39,201 bases of DNA from Enteroscipio rubneri. GTDB taxonomy: Bacteria > Actinomycetota > Coriobacteriia > Coriobacteriales > Eggerthellaceae. Where the stretch lies: assembly GCF_002899715.1 (NCBI RefSeq), contig NZ_PPEK01000018.1, positions 1 through 39,201 of the forward strand, given 5' to 3'. Under the pieces are notes generated by a model, which saw only the letters and a program-made list of their open reading frames with translations, was not told where the DNA came from and did no database searches. Shown here piece by piece: positions 8,892 to 16,817 of the stretch. Position 1 is the stretch's first letter. The number at the start of each line of letters is the position of its first letter. Position numbers and translations under genes: made by a program.

Positions 8892-8967
8892 GCCAACGTG
8901 GCTCAGCTGGTAGAGCAACGCACTCGTAATGCGTAGGTCAGCGGTTCGAATCCGCTCGTTGGCTCCA
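8892..8967 (+). tRNA. tRNA-Thr (anticodon CGT)
   Basis: A complete cloverleaf: acceptor arm GCCAACG/CGTTGGC, D-loop with AGCTGGTAGAGC, anticodon stem ACGCA/TGCGT around loop CTCGTAA (anticodon CGT, codon ACG), T-arm AGCGG-TTCGAAT-CCGCT, and an encoded CCA. An integrase remnant lies just downstream, so the 3' end is the likely attachment site of a former mobile element. Confidence 0.97.
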
Positions 8968-8976
8968 GAAAAAGTG

Positions 8977-9014
8977 CAGGCCAGCTAGGGAAACTTAGCT
9001 GGCCTGTTTCTTTA
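8977..9014 (+). terminator. Terminator after tRNA-Thr
   Basis: An 11-bp perfect stem (8977-8987 with 8996-9006), an 8-base loop and TTTCTTTA follow the tRNA by nine bases. Confidence 0.8.
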
Positions 9015-9034
9015 TATGCGCGCCAAAACCACCT

Positions 9035-9347
9035 CTAGGACACAACCGGGGCACAACGGACAAAGACTAGGCTGTTTTCACCTCTATGATACGTGGCGAT
9101 GGCCGCATCGATGAACACGGTGCGCTTCTTACAACGGCCCTTCGGCGGCTTTATCTCGCCGTAAGTGCTGCGCTGCTGAACGGCGTGGATACACGGCTGG
9201 TTCAGGTCAACACTCCTCCAACATAGCCCCACCACTTCGCCTAAGCGCATGCCCGTGACAAGCCCGACCCTCACCGCGAGGATGAGGGATTTCTATCGCA
9301 CCTGTTGGGTTTTGTTGAGCTTGGGAATCCCGTGGAATGTCGCAGCG
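9035..9347 (-). pseudogene. Tyrosine integrase remnant
   Basis: From 9274 down to 9035 the minus strand encodes 79 residues of a tyrosine recombinase core: a TGMRLGEVVGLCW block, which holds the first catalytic arginine, then a VDL and QQRSTYGEIKPPK block. The frame then ends early, losing the His-x-x-Arg and Tyr catalytic region. Upstream in the same frame an in-frame TAG interrupts the sequence, and before it FHGIPKLNKTQQVR resembles integrase sequence that normally precedes the core by a longer distance, suggesting an internal deletion. It points toward the tRNA-Thr 3' end, the usual place for a phage or island integrase. It cannot be functional. Confidence 0.75.
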
Positions 9348-9384
9348 GGCGCAAGGATGCCCAGCACTACTGATGCGGATGTGC

Positions 9385-9477
9385 TACAATCAAGCCAATC
9401 GGTGGTGCCCCGCCTGGCCGGGCGGCATCGGTTACTCAGCTAGGCCGGGGACTTGTTCAGGGTAACCCGGCCTTCTT
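9385..9477 (+). ncRNA. Candidate antisense antitoxin RNA
   Basis: An extended -10 (TGC-TACAAT, hexamer at 9385-9390) should start an RNA near 9397. The RNA would hold a GC-rich hairpin (about 9406-9426) and end in a terminator: an 8-bp stem AGGCCGGG/CCCGGCCT (9442-9449 with 9466-9473) followed by TCTTC. It is convergent with the small hydrophobic peptide gene at 9498-9578, so the peptide mRNA 3' end would overlap it. This is the layout of type I toxin-antitoxin pairs. The -35 is weak. No match to a named RNA family is claimed. Confidence 0.5.
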
Positions 9478-9497
9478 CATGCCCAACACCGTTCGCC

Positions 9498-9578
9498 CTA
9501 CTCCTTCCTCGCCAGGTCGGCGATGGCAACCATCAAAGCCAGCAATGCGCACACGGCGATCACGGTTTGACTGTCCAT
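9498..9578 (-). CDS. Small hydrophobic holin-like toxin peptide (26 aa)
   Basis: The peptide MDSQTVIAVCALLALMVAIADLARKE in two parts (MDSQTVIAVCALL, ALMVAIADLARKE) is one membrane helix with a charged tail, like the small holin-like toxins of type I systems in Gram-positive bacteria. A strong ribosome binding site (GAGAGGGGGT) lies eight bases before the ATG, unusually good for such a short frame. A TACAAT -10 on the minus strand (9636-9641) would give a leader of about 50 bases. The convergent RNA at 9385-9477 is the likely antitoxin. Toxicity is inferred from shape and context only. Confidence 0.6.
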   Translation of the reverse strand: MDSQTVIAVCALLALMVAIADLARKE

Positions 9579-9805
9579 GGCAAACACCCCCTCTCGGAGA
9601 TGCCGTCCGGCAGGATGCGGCGAAGCACCGCGCCCATTGTAGCGCAGGGTGAGGGGTCTATCCCACAGTGAGCGGATAGTGTGCTGTTTGCGGAAGGATC
9701 GCGCCCAATCGTCCGAGCATGGGGAAGGAAAATCAAAAATTGCTAACTTCAAAGCGAAAAGTAACAAGCGTTGATAAAACATGTTGAAGAAAGTAGGTTT
9801 CAAAG
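9579..9805. other. Toxin promoter region and AT-rich island DNA
   Basis: This spacer holds the minus-strand TACAAT box at 9636-9641 for the small peptide. From about 9720 on it becomes AT-rich, unlike the rest of the window, and leads into the orphan gene. No other gene is seen. Confidence 0.5.
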
Positions 9806-10390
9806 ATGGGCATGCAGGAATGGGCAGGAATAGTCGTACCTTCGCTCGTCAGCATAGTCGGTTTTTTAGTGACCTATTTTATGTCGAGAAAGAACCTCAA
9901 AGACGGACTAGCTCTAACTGAAAAGGAATTTCAAAACGAGCTATTAAAGCAGCGCAGCGACAAGCGGCTAGAACTAATGGCTAGCGCTCCTTACGATGCA
10001 CTGGTACTGATGCAGGATATGATTGACTCTGGGAAGAATAAGAAGCACAGCTTTCCCGATACGAAGCTCCTTGAAAAACAGAATAACCTTTATTTCAAGG
10101 TCTACGCATATGGCTCACCCTCTTCACTTCATATCCTGTCTTCCATGCAAAGCGAAAACTATCAAGCCAATATGAATAGCATCGTGTCAGTAAATGCACA
10201 CAGGCTGATCTGCTATTACGTGTTGCTAGCCTCGCAGCTTCGAATGGATGTCACGGGCGAAACAGTAAACCCAGAGGAATGGTTTAAGATGAAATTCAGC
10301 GACTACCATAAAACCAAATCCTTATTTGCGGACGCAAATAATCAACTTGTCACTGAGCTCAATCTATCCAAGGACTTTTTTATTCGATAG
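9806..10390 (+). CDS. AT-rich orphan protein with N-terminal membrane helix
   Basis: A 194-residue protein of no recognised family. Residues 5-26 form a hydrophobic helix (WAGIVVPSLVSIVGFLVTYF), followed by a charged, probably coiled segment (residues 30-60, rich in Lys/Glu/Gln) and a mixed alpha-helical remainder. Its layout, a membrane helix followed by a cytoplasmic helical domain, is common in phage and defence-island cargo, but no catalytic motif is visible. The coding DNA is clearly poorer in G+C than all its neighbours and uses A/T-ending codons, a sign of transfer. It sits with the integrase remnant beside tRNA-Thr. ATG at 9806 has AGTAGG upstream; an in-frame ATG at 9812 is an alternative. 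Confidence 0.75.
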   Translation: MGMQEWAGIVVPSLVSIVGFLVTYFMSRKNLKDGLALTEKEFQNELLKQRSDKRLELMASAPYDALVLMQDMIDSGKNKKHSFPDTKLLEKQNNLYFKVYAYGSPSSLHILSSMQSENYQANMNSIVSVNAHRLICYYVLLASQLRMDVTGETVNPEEWFKMKFSDYHKTKSLFADANNQLVTELNLSKDFFIR

Positions 10391-10842
10391 CGTCGGCATC
10401 TCTGCTCGGGGCGAGCGGCGCACCGATCCTCCACCAGCATCGCCCTTCTGACAGCTTCGTCGGCATCGACACGGCGAAATGGTTGCAACCTCTTGCCACT
10501 CAGTTATTCAATCGACCCTCGCAGACTCTCATCCGTCTACGCTCAAGTTCTCTACGGCAGTCCAACCTCAGCAGCATTTGCTGCATCTTGCCTGATCATA
10601 TTAATTATTTCACCTACTCACAGGAGATCGTACACCCGGAAAGCTCTTCCGTGACATCGTTCCATGTCGTAGGGCACCGTCGGACATTGCAGGCCGTCGG
10701 TTGGTTTCGCAGCCGGCGACCTGTTCTGCCTGTACATCTTTGCACCTTCGGAACGCAGGGCGGGCGCTCGATGCGGCACAGAAACCGGTAAGCCTTGCGA
10801 TGCGGAAAGCGCCCAGTGTGCAACGTGCGCGCTGGCAGCCGA
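10391..10842. other. Intergenic stretch with no recognisable gene
   Basis: About 450 bp between the orphan gene and the kinase gene. Short open frames occur on both strands but none has a ribosome binding site or a recognisable protein. The G+C content rises from left to right, which suggests the right boundary of the tRNA-Thr island lies here. No copy of the tRNA 3' end (attR) was found. Confidence 0.5.
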
Positions 10843-12168
10843 TCAATGGTTCGCAGGCTCCTCGGTCGGATTCACAGCGCCGCCTGTGAGCACGAGTCTG
10901 ACGCAGGTTCCTCGTCCCAACTCGCTTTCGACGTCCATATGAGCGCTCGATCCGAAGTAGCCGTGGATGCGGTCGTGCACGTTCTTGACCGCGATGCCCA
11001 GGCCGGTGGAGGACTCGGGGTGCAGGATGTTCTGCCGAGCTTCCTCCGTCATCCCCACGCCGTCGTCAGCCACGCTCACCACCACATCGTTCCCTTCGAT
11101 GCGCCCTGTCACGGTAACGGTGAGTCGCCCTTCGGAAGGCATGGCATGCCGCACAGCATTCTCGACAAGCGGCTGGATAAGAAACGGCGGCACGAGCATA
11201 TCCTCTACTTCTGCGTCGATATCCACCTGCATGGCGACCCGTTCCGCCCCGAAACGCGCGACTTCGAACGTGAAGTAGCGCTGCGTCTGCTCGATTTCAC
11301 GCGCAAAGACGATAAGGTCGGCCGAATCCTCGAGAGTCCGTCGGTAGAACACGGCAAATTCTCGCAGCAACGTGCGCGCTGTTTCGGGATCGGTGCGGAT
11401 CAGCGAGGCTATGGTGTTGATGGTGTTGAACAGGAAATGCGGATTGATCTGACTCTGAAGCATCTTGAGTTCCATACTGGTGGCCAGCTTCGTCTGCTCT
11501 TCGAGCGCCGCGGCGGCCATCTGGGTGGACAGCAGCTTGCCGAAGCCCTCGGCAATGGACTTCTGCGTTTCGCTGATATGCTTTGCGCGGCGGTAGTAAA
11601 ACTTGAGCGTGCCTTCGACGTTCTTCCCAATTTTGAGCGGCACAATCATGGCCGCCCGAATGTTGGTCGTATCGTCGGAAAACCCGATTTCCTCAGGCGT
11701 GAACAGGATGCGCATCATCCCGTCATTCAGCGTCGCATGGGTGGCGAGCGTTCGAATCATGCTGCCGGAGGGATTCGCCGCCGCCTCGTATCCAGAATAT
11801 GCGAGTATCTGCTCCTTATCGGTGATGGCCACAGCAATGGCGGCCGTTGAGGGGAGCAGCAAGCCGCAAATCTTCTGGGCGGCTTCACGATCCAAACCGT
11901 CGCTCATGTACGCAAGGGTTTGACTGGCAAGCTTGAGCATCGCATCGGACTGACGAGCTCGCACGGAGTCGGGATCCATGAGCAGACGAATGACCATGAC
12001 GATGGACAGCGTGAACGACAACCCAGCTGCAAACAGTACGAAGATGTTGATCTCCCGCGTGACAAGGCTGTATAGCAGCACCATGCCCGAGATCACTGCG
12101 ATGGTGAACATGAGCATCTCGAGCGTGAACAGACGCGAGGGATGCTCCTTTTCGTTCTCCTCCTCCAT
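10843..12168 (-). CDS. LytS-type sensor histidine kinase
   Basis: This 441-residue protein has two membrane helices at its N-terminus (about 17-37 and 42-62), a GAF-like sensor domain (about 85-235), a short coiled linker, and then the His_kinase domain of the LytS/YpdA family with the phospho-acceptor in LQSQINPHFLFNTIN. An HATPase_c domain follows, with N-box PLVENAVRHA, G1 box VADDGVGM and G2 box GLGIAVKNV. Kinases of this class usually pair with a LytTR response regulator, but none is next to it, so its partner and signal are unknown. The ATG at 12168 follows AGGAGG with ideal spacing. The longer open frame to 12252 has no such site. Confidence 0.9.
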   Translation of the reverse strand: MEEENEKEHPSRLFTLEMLMFTIAVISGMVLLYSLVTREINIFVLFAAGLSFTLSIVMVIRLLMDPDSVRARQSDAMLKLASQTLAYMSDGLDREAAQKICGLLLPSTAAIAVAITDKEQILAYSGYEAAANPSGSMIRTLATHATLNDGMMRILFTPEEIGFSDDTTNIRAAMIVPLKIGKNVEGTLKFYYRRAKHISETQKSIAEGFGKLLSTQMAAAALEEQTKLATSMELKMLQSQINPHFLFNTINTIASLIRTDPETARTLLREFAVFYRRTLEDSADLIVFAREIEQTQRYFTFEVARFGAERVAMQVDIDAEVEDMLVPPFLIQPLVENAVRHAMPSEGRLTVTVTGRIEGNDVVVSVADDGVGMTEEARQNILHPESSTGLGIAVKNVHDRIHGYFGSSAHMDVESELGRGTCVRLVLTGGAVNPTEEPANH

Positions 12169-12281
12169 GCTTCCTCCTGCGATACACCGCCGCCCCGCGC
12201 ACGACGCAGGCGACGCGATTCCTCTGGGCACGCGCAGAACATCCCCACGCAACCGTAAAGGGCCGCGTGATGTATGCGCGT

Positions 12282-13187
12282 CTAGCCCAGTATACCGAAT
12301 TCGTTGAGTACGAGGAGGGCGGCGGCCACAATCAGGAAGCCTCCGAAAATGAAGCGCAGCGTGCGCTCGGGTACGCGATGCACAAGGCGCGCGCCGATAA
12401 TTGCGCCGGGGATCGATCCGATGGAGATCGCGATGCCGGCCAGGTAATTGATATTGCCCAGCAGGGCCTGCTCGATGACGCCTGGAATAGCGAGGATCAT
12501 CACGGCGATGAGCGACGTGCCGGAAGCCTGCCGCATCGATATGCCCACAAGCGACAGCATGAGCGGCACCATGATGAACCCGCCGCCCACGCCGACGTAG
12601 CCCGATGCCACGCCCGCGCCCAGCCCGATAGCGACGCCGATGAGCAGCTGGTTCCGCGTGAGTTTCCCTGAGGGGAGCTCCATGTTCGAAGCCGATGCAG
12701 CGCCTGATGTCCGGCTGGTCTCATGCAATCGCGAATCAGCAGAGGGGGCCCCTCCTGACGTCGCGCCTGCAGCCTGCGCGAAGGAAGTCGCCGGCTCTGG
12801 TTGCGCCGGTTTCATCTTGATAGCCTTGCTGAGCATCTTCACGGCAGACCATCCGATGATGAGCGCAGCAACCACCATGATTAGCCACGCTGGCGAAAGC
12901 GTTGCCAGCCACACACCCACCGGGGACGTAAGCGCGCCGCCGATGCCGGCGGCAATGCCAAGCGACGGTATGCACGTCTTGTGCCTTACGTGCGATAGCG
13001 CACCTGAAATGGAGGTGGGAATGATGGCGAACAGAGACGTGGCTGTGGACATGATAGCGCTCATATCGAACAGGAGGCGAAACACCGGAACCATGACCGT
13101 ACCTCCGCCGATGCCGAGCAGCCCGGACAACACACCGATGAAAAGGCCAACGAGTGCCGGTATGACGAACTGCACGATAGGTTCCAT
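12282..13187 (-). CDS. TauE/SafE family sulfite/anion exporter
   Basis: A 301-residue membrane protein with the two-repeat TauE/SafE fold (DUF81). The first repeat starts with GLFIGVLSGLLGIGGGTVMVP and the second with GLGAGVASGYVGVGGGFIMVP, each holding the family's glycine-rich turn. A polar, Ala/Ser-rich linker of about 50 residues (around 120-165) separates the halves and is longer than usual. Members export sulfite, sulfoacetate or other small organosulfur anions; the substrate here is unknown. AGGAG lies about 11 bases before the ATG, and TACACT at 13241-13246 could be its -10. Confidence 0.88.
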   Translation of the reverse strand: MEPIVQFVIPALVGLFIGVLSGLLGIGGGTVMVPVFRLLFDMSAIMSTATSLFAIIPTSISGALSHVRHKTCIPSLGIAAGIGGALTSPVGVWLATLSPAWLIMVVAALIIGWSAVKMLSKAIKMKPAQPEPATSFAQAAGATSGGAPSADSRLHETSRTSGAASASNMELPSGKLTRNQLLIGVAIGLGAGVASGYVGVGGGFIMVPLMLSLVGISMRQASGTSLIAVMILAIPGVIEQALLGNINYLAGIAISIGSIPGAIIGARLVHRVPERTLRFIFGGFLIVAAALLVLNEFGILG

Positions 13188-13364
13188 GTCGAAGTCTGCT
13201 CCTCCCGAGGCGAACCGTGGGCGCTGTTCTCAGCGGACCCAGTGTAGCGAAAACCGAAGCCGTCAGCCGCATGACGCTGGTTCAACCCGGAAGCGTCACG
13301 CACGCGTTATCATGCGGCAGCACGACGCAGGGAGGTGCCCAGCGGCCACGTCCTCATACTCGCA

Positions 13365-14663
13365 TTACTCGGCGATATTCAGGCGGATTTCGCTTGTCAC
13401 GCCGGGATCGATACCCGCCGGCCTCGCCGGTTGCGGCGGGACCGCACGGCCCGGATCGATGTTAACCTGCCGCTGTGCAGCAGACTGGATGAGCGCCGTG
13501 CGCAGAATCTGGTCGTTCTCCATGCGCGCCATAAGTTCAGGCCACACGAACTGGAACTCGAAGTACTTCGAGCAGTTTCGCTGCGCATATGTGGTCGCCT
13601 CGCCGGTCGCGGCCTTCGCCGCTTTGCGGTACGCCCGCTTGTCGGGGCGCGCGAGGCTGCGCAAAAACGCCGTCAGCCTGATACGCCTTGTGATACCCGG
13701 CTCCAAAAACGGCCCCGGATACGGCTCGAGCGAGGACGGCTTCACCTGCATAAGATCTATCTGCGTGCGACTGTACTCCATCTTGCGAAACTCGTAGAGC
13801 CAACGGAAAATGTCTTGACGGAACCGCGTGCCCTCGCTTTCCGTTTCCGGAGGCAGATGCCGCAAGCTCCATTGGTTGTCCAGCCAGATATCCGAGCCGT
13901 ACATGCGTAAGTCAAGCATGTAGTCGAGATCCTCGCCGCGCGCGATCCACGGGTCGAACGATAGGCGCTTGAACGCCTCCTTATGCAGTGCCAGGCAACC
14001 TCCGCACACGTGGTTCGAGCGGGACAGGCGAGGACCGTGCATGGCCCTCGCCATCATCTTGTTGAATGCCTTGCCCTGCTGCCAGAAATGGTTGTACCAC
14101 TTGTCCTGGCTTTTCGAAAGGTACGTGCCATCGGAGTTGAAGTAGAAGCCCGTCTTGGCCAGAATGGGGATACCCTTCTTCGTAAGCTTGCCCAGACCGT
14201 ACATGGCCTTCTGTAGGAAGTCGGCGTCATCGACCACCTCGTCGTCGTCCAGAAACACCACGGAGTCGAAGCCGAGCACGTCGGCCATGACGAGGCCGAG
14301 ATTGCGCACGGCACCATAGCCGGACAGACCGATTTCCTTCGACAGCTTGCCAAGCCCCAGCTGCTCCATGCGCTGCTGGACGAGCGCGAACTCCGGCGCG
14401 CCGATGACGGCGATATTGAGCGACGGGTAACCCGAAGCGATGGACTGGATCTTCTCGGCCGCCTGCACCTCGATAGAGGGCTCGCTGACCACGAGCACGA
14501 TGATCTGTCCGATACCGCGCACCTTCTGTAACGACGTGAATAAGCGGGAAAGCTCCCCGGACTGCGAAATCGGCGTCATGTGGTCGTAGGTGGTGGTCAC
14601 GCCGCCGCCGTCCTTGCGGCGGCGAGAGGAAACGAACGTCGGAACGACGATAACTGGGTTCAT
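13365..14663 (-). CDS. Family 2-like glycosyltransferase
   Basis: The 432-residue protein looks cytoplasmic, with no membrane helix. It begins with the beta-strand MNPVIVVPTF of a GT-A fold, carries the metal-binding DDDE at 139-142 in a VVFLDDDEVV block, and has a second acceptor-side block CGGCLALHKEAF followed by RGEDLDYML. These are the features of family 2 glycosyltransferases; the donor and acceptor are unknown. The C-terminal 130 residues are basic and helical and may contact lipid or other proteins. AAGGA six bases before ATG 14663 fixes the start. It is not in a polysaccharide cluster. Confidence 0.82.
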   Translation of the reverse strand: MNPVIVVPTFVSSRRRKDGGGVTTTYDHMTPISQSGELSRLFTSLQKVRGIGQIIVLVVSEPSIEVQAAEKIQSIASGYPSLNIAVIGAPEFALVQQRMEQLGLGKLSKEIGLSGYGAVRNLGLVMADVLGFDSVVFLDDDEVVDDADFLQKAMYGLGKLTKKGIPILAKTGFYFNSDGTYLSKSQDKWYNHFWQQGKAFNKMMARAMHGPRLSRSNHVCGGCLALHKEAFKRLSFDPWIARGEDLDYMLDLRMYGSDIWLDNQWSLRHLPPETESEGTRFRQDIFRWLYEFRKMEYSRTQIDLMQVKPSSLEPYPGPFLEPGITRRIRLTAFLRSLARPDKRAYRKAAKAATGEATTYAQRNCSKYFEFQFVWPELMARMENDQILRTALIQSAAQRQVNIDPGRAVPPQPARPAGIDPGVTSEIRLNIAE

Positions 14664-14882
14664 GCCCGTCCTTCGTGTCGGCCAATAGATCCGCGCCCAG
14701 TTCAGACGCCCTGCACATTCCCGCAAGGCGCTGTTAAGGCTAACTTAAGCATTGTAGCGGTTTGTCAAACGGGGAGCATACGCTTCACCGAAACAGTGAA
14801 GTGACGGCAACGCGCGGCATGCATCCTTAACGCCAGGTTGATCCACGCGCTATCGATGGCCCTGCGCCGCACCGACGCGCGG

Positions 14883-15461
14883 TTATGCGGCTGCTTGCTG
14901 GACAACCCCCGAGCGTCTGAGCGCCGAAAGCAAGGGCAGCCCGAGCGCGTACATGACGAGCGCTTCCCCGATGCCTGTGGACACGACGCCAAACAGGTAC
15001 ATGGGCAGGTACAGCCCATCGAGCGCAACAGATGTGAACGGAATGGTGTAGTAGCCAAGGCCTTGCAGAAGGAGGGGAAGGTAGGCGGGCACGATGAGCG
15101 CATTGGCGATCACCGGCCCGAGCAGCGCGAGCTTCGGACGGTCGCGCAGCTTCCAGCACCACAGCGCGCCGAGAAACGTCGCCAAGCTGCCAAACGCCAC
15201 GTCGAGCAAGCCGAGTGCGCCGGTACCGTTGATGGCGAGCGCGATCAGGTTCGCAATGGCGCACCCGATGGTGAGACCGGGAACGGCAGCCGGCGTGAGT
15301 ACGGCCAGAACGCACACGGCCTCGGATAAGCGGAACTGCACAGGGCCCCAGGCCAGCCCTTGCAGCAACAGCAACGTCACGAGGGTCGCAGCCGCATACA
15401 CCGCGGCGATCATGCCCGCTTGGGCGACATAAGCCGTCTTCTTGTTCGTGTGCGCGTTCAT
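14883..15461 (-). CDS. queT: QueT family queuosine-precursor transporter (ECF substrate-binding component)
   Basis: The 192-residue hydrophobic protein matches the QueT family: an early VAQAGMIAAVYAAATLV helix, the signature WGPVQFRLSEAVCVLAVLTPAAVPGLTIGC, then DVAFGSLATFLGALW and a central PVIANALIVPAYL block. QueT proteins are the S-components of energy-coupling factor transporters that import queuosine precursors such as preQ0/preQ1 or queuine, for tRNA modification. No ECF ATPase genes are close by, so it would use a shared ECF module. AAGGAG six bases before ATG 15461 fixes the start. A leader of about 225 bases precedes it. Confidence 0.87.
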   Translation of the reverse strand: MNAHTNKKTAYVAQAGMIAAVYAAATLVTLLLLQGLAWGPVQFRLSEAVCVLAVLTPAAVPGLTIGCAIANLIALAINGTGALGLLDVAFGSLATFLGALWCWKLRDRPKLALLGPVIANALIVPAYLPLLLQGLGYYTIPFTSVALDGLYLPMYLFGVVSTGIGEALVMYALGLPLLSALRRSGVVQQAAA

Positions 15462-15687
15462 ACAGAGCTCCTTGTCTCCACGCAGCCGAAGGGCGGAGAC
15501 GGAGGGCGGATTAGCGGCGCGGCTTTCCGTAGCCACGCAAACCCGAACGCCAAGTGCGCCGGATTTTTGCGATACCGCCGTGCGTCCACGCGGCTTCACC
15601 GCGGGCTATGGGCAACGATTATGTCGCGTATGCAGGGCCCAACGGTGCAAACGCGAAGCTTCGCTCGTCGGAACAAGATCGAAGCCG
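15462..15687 (-). promoter_or_regulatory. Long structured leader of queT, riboswitch candidate
   Basis: From the predicted start near 15687 to the queT ATG is about 225 bases with no gene. The leader is rich in self-complementary GC segments and ends in a hairpin with stem GTCTCC/GGAGAC (about 15462-15490) right against the AAGGAG ribosome binding site. That hairpin could hide or expose the site. queT genes are often preQ1-regulated, but I do not see the preQ1-I consensus, so the class is open. Confidence 0.4.
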
Positions 15688-15693
15688 CTCGCA

Positions 15694-15702
15694 AGTATAG
15701 CA
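15694..15702 (-). promoter_or_regulatory. Extended -10 promoter of queT
   Basis: On the minus strand TGC directly precedes TATACT (15694-15699), an extended -10. No strong -35 is seen, as usual for this class. Confidence 0.5.
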
Positions 15703-15733
15703 GATACGCGTCCGGGACGACGACGTTTCCGCA

Positions 15734-16738
15734 TCACCGTTTCCGACGGGGCTTGCCCTTGCGGATGGGCTTCTTACGGACGTCGCTCGCCTTCTCGCCG
15801 CGCATCCGACGCGCCTCCTCGCGGCGTTCGCGCACTTCCTCCGTCTCCTGTTTAAGAACGCGGTACGAAGCGATCCGCTCGGGCGCAATGCTTCCCGCCT
15901 CGACCGCAGCCCGCACGGCGCAGCCCGGCTCGTTCTCGTGCCGACAGTCCCGGAAGCGGCAGCGCTCGGCCAAAGCCTCCACATCGGCGAACGCTGCGCC
16001 GATGCCCGCATCGGCCTCCCACATCCCCAGACCGCGCACGCCCGGCATGTCGACAATCCAACCGCCCTGCGGGATAGCGACCATCTCGCGGCTCACGGTG
16101 GTATGGCGGCCCTTGCCGTCGCGATTGCGGACAGGCGTGGTATCCTGTATATCTTCGCCCACCAGCATGTTCACCATACTCGACTTGCCCACCCCGCTCT
16201 TGCCGATGAGGACCGCCGTCGTGTTCGGCGGCACGAGCGCACGGACGGCCTCCACGCTCGACAAGTCGTTTTCGGAGACGACGAGGGTCTGCACGTCGGA
16301 CCCCACGAGAGCGCTCACGCGCTCGCGCACTTCGGCCACATGCTCCTCGCTTTCGGCGAGGTCGGCTTTCGTGAGCACCACGGTAACCGTCGCCCCCGTC
16401 TCGTATGCCAGCACGAGCTCGCGCTCAAGCCGCCTGACGTTCACGTCGGCCAGCGGCTGAGCCACGATCACGCGATCGAAGTTCGCAGCCAGCACCTGGG
16501 GAACCGCCCGCTCGGTAGGATCCTTGCGCACGAATGCGCGCGAACGGGGTGCGATGGATTCGATGATGCCCTTGTCGTGCCCATCGGGCACGGTGGCCTC
16601 GACAACATCCCCGACGACGGCGCGTACCTGCGAACCCTTCAACAGAGAGGCCGCCTGCTCGCATCGGACGAGTCTCCCGTCCTCCATGCGCACGAGCGGA
16701 TACCCGCGATCCAGCTTCACAACCTGACCCTTCTGCAA
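15734..16738 (-). CDS. rsgA: Ribosome small subunit-dependent GTPase A
   Basis: RsgA is a circularly permuted GTPase that helps late maturation of the 30S subunit. The 334-residue protein has an N-terminal OB fold (about 1-70), then the permuted G domain with G4 motif TKAD before the P-loop GKSGVGKSS, followed by a switch region (RHTT) and DMPG. A C-terminal zinc-binding domain follows with the pattern CRFRDCRHENEPGC. The tail is Arg/Lys-rich. The start is TTG at 16738, backed by a perfect AGGAGG six bases upstream; no ATG gives a full OB fold. It lies 79 bp downstream of the secreted OB-like gene on the same strand. Confidence 0.95.
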   Translation of the reverse strand: MQKGQVVKLDRGYPLVRMEDGRLVRCEQAASLLKGSQVRAVVGDVVEATVPDGHDKGIIESIAPRSRAFVRKDPTERAVPQVLAANFDRVIVAQPLADVNVRRLERELVLAYETGATVTVVLTKADLAESEEHVAEVRERVSALVGSDVQTLVVSENDLSSVEAVRALVPPNTTAVLIGKSGVGKSSMVNMLVGEDIQDTTPVRNRDGKGRHTTVSREMVAIPQGGWIVDMPGVRGLGMWEADAGIGAAFADVEALAERCRFRDCRHENEPGCAVRAAVEAGSIAPERIASYRVLKQETEEVRERREEARRMRGEKASDVRKKPIRKGKPRRKR

Positions 16739-16817
16739 GCGTCCTCCTTCTGCTTCTCCGCCGATTCGGCTGCGGGCCCAAGGGCACGGGCACCGCTTCG
16801 GCCGGTTTCCACGGACG

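Noticed and set aside
10614-10823. 69-codon minus-strand frame downstream of the kinase, considered as a response-regulator remnant
   Set aside because: The residues show no receiver or LytTR features and there is no ribosome binding site.
8892-10842. Complete prophage or integrative element at tRNA-Thr
   Set aside because: No structural, replication or transfer genes and no second attachment site are present; only remnants and small cargo remain.
15462-15660. preQ1-I or cobalamin riboswitch in the queT leader
   Set aside because: Neither the short preQ1-I consensus nor the conserved cobalamin boxes could be found by eye; only an unclassified structured leader is claimed.
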